Of a DNA stretch of 64,000 bases, positions 58,780 to 64,000 are shown piece by piece. The DNA is taken from contig CM048851.1 of assembly GCA_026545225.1 (NCBI GenBank), positions 34,561,956 to 34,625,955 on the forward strand, written 5' to 3'. A model generated the notes under the pieces. That model was not told the DNA's origin and did not search any database. It was given only the letters and a program-made list of their open reading frames with translations. Both the position numbers and the translations under genes were made by a program. Every line of letters starts with the position of its first letter. The first letter of the stretch is position 1. The DNA comes from Cornus controversa (taxonomy: Eukaryota; Streptophyta; Magnoliopsida; Cornales; Cornaceae).

Positions 58780-60884
58780 TTGTTTTGGGGCATTATTAAT
58801 TCTGGACGATTCTTATCCTTCTATGGCTTACTTTTTGTGGTCAATGCTATTTTCTTTTCTTTTTCTCATCTCTTAGGTATGGATAGGATGAAGGGAGTAG
58901 AAATTGTTGATAATTTTGGCCCACTGAAAACCTACCAGTTCATTGATGAATTTCTAAATGAGGGTGAGGGTGATTAGATTTCTTCAGGGGATCTTTCCGC
59001 TTCATCGAACCCTGTCATCTCTCCTCCCTTAAGGCAGTCAGTTCCAGAATATCAAGGTTCTTCAGATTCTGAATTAGATGATGTTGATCGTGACTTAGTT
59101 AGGACTCCAGTGAGTTTTGGAAAACTCAGAATAGACAGTGAAGTCTCAGCTGATGTTACCCTTAGAAACTACCCCTTTAATCTCGACTTCCGATCTGAGG
59201 AGGGTTTGAGCAAAGATGACATGCTCTTCTCAGCCAGGAATTTTCCAACTTTTTGGTTTCCTCTTCACCCTTTTTTCCATCTCGTCCTTAATCAATTTTA
59301 CCTAGCCCTTCTCTAAGTAAACCCTAATTTCTTTAGGGTTATTTCCAGCATTATTGCTCTCAACCATACCTGAGGGCTTGAGTTAGGATTTGACGACCTC
59401 CTTCTTTGCTATCAGGTTTGTGTTACCAAGAATGAGAGTAATCGCTTCCATTTCTTGCCCCGATCGGGCAGGTCACTCTGCACTGGCCATCCTTCTTCGG
59501 AGAAGGATTTGAAGGCTCAACTTTTGGTTGTTAGGGGAAAGTGAAAGGTTTCTTCCTCTGATAAATTTCCCATTTCTCAAAAATTCAGTGGATTCGGTAT
59601 CTCTTTCTTTGATTTTCTTTCTAACCCTCACTGTAATTACGTTATATGCGATGTTCTGTTTTTTAACCAAATCTGATCTTTTGTTGGTGCATTTAGGGAT
59701 CTTCTTCCCCGTTTTGAGTTGGCGGCTCATCTAAAAACGTTAAAGGAAAAGATGTGGAGCAATACTCCCAAGTCTCCCATATTGTTGGACACAGAGATAC
59801 TTATAATTATTTTGGAGAAAGCTTTTGGTGCAAAAATAAAGCTTCCAAAGACCACCCGTACGAAGACTAGGAAGCAGTTCGAGAAACAGAATGAGCTTAA
59901 CGCCCCACTAACCGAGCAGGAAAAGGAAATATCCATTGCTCTGTGAACCAAACTTGCTAAGGATAAGGCCGCGGAAAAAGCACGATCAGCAGAGGTGACA
60001 GAAATTCAGGAGGTTGCACCTCTTCCCAAATCCCATAAGACCAATGTTTCAGCTACCCCTTCAGCCCCAAAGCCCATGGGACCTCCAAGTACTGGGATTA
60101 GTGCTTCGGGATCCGACATCCCTAGCCCATTCGTAGTAGAACCCTAGACTCACTGGATCGTGAAGGCTAATGGCATGCCCCTTTCGATTGAGGATTCATT
60201 GCTCGAGAATTGAGAGGCCATGAAGGCGTTCCTGAAGGAGATGTGGCCTCCCAAATATCAGCAGATGATGATGGACATGTCCGTAGGTGGCCTATTGGAT
60301 ACTTGTCTAAATTTGGCTCTGAGGGTGAGGAGACATATATTTCTTATACGTATTCTTCTTTTTATATATCTCTTTAACATTTTCTTGTGTCTATGCAGAA
60401 CATGTTTGGTGTAATGACCATGTGTAAGTTGGTCGAGTAGGTGACCGTCAAGGTGAAGAAGGCTGATGTCCAGGCACAGAAGGCTGAATCTGATTTCCAA
60501 GCTACCATGCGTGAAGTAAACAACAAGAAGTCAAAGTCCAAGGCTTTGCTTATGGAAAATGAGCGGCTCAAGTCCCAGCTGAAAGAACTTACCAAGGAGA
60601 AGGAAGAGGCTGAGTTGCAAAGAGCTTTAATTGAGTCTGAGCTGAACGTCCAATCCTTGTAAGACATATCACTCAAGTTAGAGAAATGGGCTAAGGCATT
60701 GTTCTGCAGGCTGTCCCGTACGGTCCTGATCAGGAATGCTGAGGTCTACCGTCAGGGATTTGAGGATGCAACGGTGCCCGAAAGTGACCAGTCCTATCCG
60801 GATGGTCCGACTGAATACGATCAGGAGATGGGTCTGGCTGGACCTCCATATCAGGATACCGACGAAGGAGATGAGGAGAAGTAA
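58780..60884 (+). pseudogene. Antisense extra ORF of the gypsy element (putative gypsy-type transposon family), spliced and broken
   Basis: Reading through stops, the + strand encodes MDRMKGVEIVDNF from about 58879 and a core with LFSARNFPTFWFPLHPFF, VISSIIALNHT and FHFLPRSGRSL, as in plant proteins labelled gypsy-type transposon/transposase. A basic, Lys-rich middle and a long coiled coil (KADVQAQKAESDFQATMRE, NERLKSQLKELTKEKEEAEL) follow, then an acidic tail ending DTDEGDEEK at 60884. Two clean GT-AG introns join the frames: 59597-59696 and 60325-60398. At least six in-frame stops are present. It lies opposite to pol. The function of this family is unknown. Confidence 0.7.
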
Positions 60885-61282
60885 ATCTCAGACATATTTA
60901 AAAGATGTTGTTTAGCATATAGAGACTGAGGCTCCAGAACGTGCAGAACCATCCGCTGCCCTGGTTGATCCTACTCCATTGGCAGGCGTCTCATGACTTC
61001 TCCCTCATCTTGTATAGTTTTCTTGTCTTGCTCTTCTTTATAGGAGTATTTTTGTAACCTTGAAATGAATTTTTATAAAAAAAATGGTCTCTCTTTTTTT
61101 TTGTTTTTTAATTGAGTATTCCTACTATCTTTTTGGTTCATTTAACAATTAGTTTCTCAACTATCACCACAATACTTCTCAACAAATATGACTGATATTG
61201 GTCTACTGGTTTAATCTTAAGTGATTGCCTGATCAATCACGTCAGATGGGATATACCCTTGCTAATTTATTCAGTTCTTTAA
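60885..61282. other. Non-coding end of the antisense ORF
   Basis: Short AT-rich stretch with AATGAATTTTTATAAAAAAAATG near 61065 that could serve as a 3' end. Nothing else seen. Confidence 0.4.
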
Positions 61283-62072
61283 GCCTTGACGTTTGGCCAG
61301 TTGTGCCTTAGCCAATCTAATTCATTAGAGATACTTGGCTGGCCATTTCATTCATTTGAGACGCTCGGCTAGTCATGCCGAGGTCTGGTGTTCGACTAGC
61401 CATTCCTTAGCTAATTTCATTCATTTAAAATGCTTCAGCTAGTCATGCCGAATACCTGGCGTTCGGCTAGTCATGCCTTAGCCAATTTCATTCATTTGAA
61501 ATGTTTGGCTAGTCATGTCGAGGTCTTTTTATTCATACTTAGCATTCGGCTAGCCATGCCTTAGCCAATTTTATTCATTTGAGACACTCGGCTAGTCATG
61601 TTGAGGTTTTCTCATTCATATTTGGCATTCGGCTAGCCATGCCTCAGCTAATTTTATTCATTTGAAACACTCGGCTAGTAATACTAAGGTCTTTTCATTC
61701 ATATTTGGTGTTCAGCTAGCTTTGCCTCAGCCAATTTCATTTATTTGAAACGATCGGCTAGTCATATCAAGGTCTTTTCATTCATACTTGGCATTCGGCT
61801 AGCCATGCCTCAGCTAATTTCATTCATTTAAAACGCTCGACTAGTCATACCATAGTCTTTTCATTCATACTTGGCGTTCGGCTAGCCATGCCTCAGCCAA
61901 TTTTATTCATTTGAAACGCTCGGCTATTTATGCTGAGGTCTTTTCATTCATACTTGGCGTTTGGCTAGCCATACCTCAGCCAACTTCATTTATTTGAAAT
62001 GCTTGGCTAGTTATACTGAGGTCTTTTCATTTATACTTAGCGTTCGGCTAGTCATGCCGAGGTCTTTTTCTG
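61283..62072. repeat. Tandem array, 83-bp unit, in the gypsy 3' region
   Basis: The word TTGGCGTTCGGCTAG (with variants) recurs at 61456, 61539, 61622, 61705, 61788, 61871, 61954 and 62037, always 83 bp apart. Shorter, less regular units lie before it from about 61283. Each unit holds two related halves, CGGCTAGCCATGCCTCAGC and CTCGGCTAGTCATGCCGAGG, so the 83-bp unit is itself a dimer. No ORF. Confidence 0.93.
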
Positions 62073-62249
62073 AAAATTTAAAATCGTAAGACAGTGGCAT
62101 TGTGCAGCGGACTTTTGCTTCATTGCACAATCCCACTGCCTTTATGTATGGCAGACGGAACTCGTTATATCAATTCAAAAGAAGGCTTTTATTAATTCGA
62201 TGTGGGACACAACTCGCTATGGAATTTTACGAACTCTATTGAATTAAAG

Positions 62250-63347
62250 TGTACTGGTCACACATAGTACCTTTTCAGGTGCATGGCGTTCTAAGGTTTT
62301 TCAACTATGACTCCATTGCCATGAACCCTTTGTAGTCTGTAAGCTCCCTTTCTGATAACTTCGATTACCTAAAATGGGCTTTCCCACTTTACTGTCAATT
62401 TGCCTGTATTCAATTCTTTGGTGTTGCTGGTCACCTAGCGCAAGACCAGTCTCCTCATTCGAATGATCAGGGTTTGACCTTTTTGTTATAAGCGTTGTAA
62501 AGGCTCTGTTGGTAGGATATCATCCTAATCTACACAACTTCTCTCTCTTCCTCAAGCAGGTCTAGATTGTGCTCGATTTAAAGGTTATTTTCTTGTTCTT
62601 CGAATGACTCAGTCCTTAAGGTGGGAACTCCGAGCTCGACTGAAATGACGGCCTCCAGCGGCCTTTCCTTTTTTCTAGCTTTTTCCTGATATTCTCAAAT
62701 ATGGTCTTGTGTGTGATCTCAGTCTGGCCATTCCTTTGTGGGTATGACCCTGAGAAAAGTTTTTGGTTAATCCCATTCTTTGTGAAAAACCCCTGAATGA
62801 ACTGGTTGTCTAGGTTTCTCCTGTTGTCCATAATTATCGATGTAAGGATGCCAAATCAGCATATGATGTTGTTCCAGATGAACATTTTAACTTGCGAATG
62901 AGTTACTACGGCGTATGCCTCTACTTCCACCCATTTAGTGAAATAGTCCGTGGCTAGGATGACGTACTTCTTTTTCTGCGCAATGATCGGCAGAGGTCCC
63001 ACCATGTCCATCCCCCATTGGGCGAAAAGCCATGGGCTGGTTATTGGATTCAGGTTTCCTGATGGTTGGTATAGCAGTTGGGCGTGTTTTTGGCATTTAT
63101 CACAATTTCTGAAATACTCCACTGCGTCATATGCCATATATGGCCAAAAGTACCCGAGCGTTAGAGCTCTATGGGCTAATAACCTTCCTCTCGAATGGTT
63201 CCCGCAAACCCCTTCGTGGATTTCCTTCAGGACTTTGGCTGCCTCCGTTGGTGTCAGGCATTGTAGCAACGGTCCTGAATATAATCTCCTATAGAGGTGA
63301 TCATTAATTATGGTGTATTTGTGTGAGTTGCGCGGTGCGAATGCGGT
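62250..63347 (-). pseudogene. Gypsy integrase, broken
   Basis: From 63347 downward the minus strand encodes the integrase zinc region (HEGVCGNH, CDKCQ), the core with Asp in WGMDMVGPLP, the second Asp in a degraded MDNRRNLDNQF, and Glu in RNGQTEITH. The C-terminal strand region follows near 62250-62420 (KLTVKWESPF, GAYRL, MHLKRYY). Stops and frameshifts fall at about 62850, 62620 and in the C-terminal part. RT and the rest lie beyond the repeat at 63348 and outside the window. Confidence 0.85.
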
Positions 63348-64000
63348 TGTGAAAAGTATTTTAGAACCTAGAAGGGGGTGAATAGGATTACTTGCTCGTT
63401 TGCTTAATTTTTTAATTAAATCAATTTTAAGTCCAATTAATCAAACAATTAAAGCAAGTAAATAAATAAAGTGCAAGTAAAGAAAATAATACACCAGATA
63501 TACATGAAAATCCAAGACGAAAAAAAACCACGGAGAGAGGCGGCACGCCTCAGGAAACCAATTCACGATGATGAAGCAAAGTACAACAGACTCTGTCTCA
63601 GTCTCACACCCCTCTTCACTATATTAAGGATCTGATGCAGAACACCTCAAGCTTATGATTGCGATAACATATCCAACTGCTGCAGACTTTCGGCTAATTT
63701 CACAATCCTTACATAAAGGTTGCTGGAAGAACCAAAATACTCAGTAAGTATTTTTTTCCTTTCGTAGTGCAATCTGGTCACCTTTCTTCCTCAGCAAGCA
63801 AGCAAGCGAAGAACCATCAATCCAATATTCTGATCAGCAGATAGATTTGATACAGTCTCTGAGTAGCTAATCAGAATTAAAACACCATCCTAAATATCAC
63901 TCGTGAAGTATGGATGTGTGTTATTAAAAATATATAACCCTAATTATATTGTATATACTTTCTCTCTCTAAAAATATTAATTTTTCAGGGCACACCTTTT
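63348..64000. repeat. LTR-like repeat inserted in the gypsy integrase region, runs off the window
   Basis: Starts about TGTGAAAAGTATTTTAGAACC and then CTAGAAGGGGGTGAATAGG, which resembles the start of the solo LTR at 40214 (TTAGAATTGTCCCTAGAG, GGGGGGTGAATAGG). The gypsy reading frame stops being recognisable here. No ORF in the 650 bp present. The right end is not in the window. Confidence 0.5.

Larger units (their letters stand above)
58114..63347 (-). mobile_element. Second Tat-like Ty3/gypsy element, 3' part
   Basis: Integrase on the minus strand (62250-63347) is followed, in the direction of transcription, by a tandem-repeat array (61283-62072) and an extra ORF on the opposite strand (58780-60884). 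This layout, with extra ORFs and repeats between pol and the 3' LTR, is known in the Tat lineage. A 3' LTR was not identified; it should lie near 58114-58750 if the element is complete here. The upstream part is cut by another repeat at about 63348. Confidence 0.7.

Noticed and set aside
61283..62072. CRISPR-like array because of regular repeats
   Set aside because: The whole 83-bp unit repeats with no unique spacers, in a plant retrotransposon.

Overview
The window looks like nuclear DNA of a flowering plant, most likely a eudicot. It holds two intact plant family-1 glycosyltransferase genes with a PSPG box, a broken copy of a plant-type histone H2A.W gene, Ty3/gypsy (Tat-like) and Ty1/copia retrotransposons, and many small TIR elements with clear target-site duplications, in AT-rich intergenic DNA. 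I cannot name the species. No tRNA, rRNA, CRISPR or bacterial feature was seen.

The backbone is a tandem array of a roughly 20 kb unit, each full copy carrying one UDP-glycosyltransferase gene. Unit A spans about 13.93-33.6 kb (UGT-A at 20995-22491, + strand). Unit B spans about 33.75-57.73 kb (UGT-B at 44879-46375, + strand). A truncated unit C starts at about 57.74 kb. A short unit-like remnant at 5.19-5.43 kb suggests the array once reached further left. The two enzymes are 498 aa each, intronless, with 39 nucleotide and 22 residue differences by hand count. Their promoters differ at a G-box.

Transposable elements fill the rest. At 1-5188 lies a broken minus-strand gypsy element with its 5' LTR and primer-binding site. 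From 5.5 to 13.9 kb there is an unrecognised broken minus-strand gene, a hAT-type MITE, a long non-coding repeat split by a Mutator-like element, and a hAT transposase remnant. Unit A later received a complete but broken copia element (23382-28271) and a second Mutator-like element (28702-30328). Unit B later received hAT MITEs, a duplicated repeat, a 2.6 kb solo LTR with perfect TSD, a second solo LTR just upstream of UGT-B, a possible Helitron, and a 3 kb TIR element that carries part of a histone H2A.W gene plus a LINE scrap. Because the units are paralogous, several insertions in one have a visible empty site in the other, which gives their order relative to the duplication.

At 58.1-63.35 kb is a second Tat-like gypsy element (minus strand): integrase, an 83-bp tandem array where the 3' untranslated region should be, and a spliced antisense extra ORF of the gypsy-type-transposon family on the + strand. 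A further LTR-like repeat begins at about 63.35 kb and runs off the window. Only the two UGT genes look able to make a normal protein.
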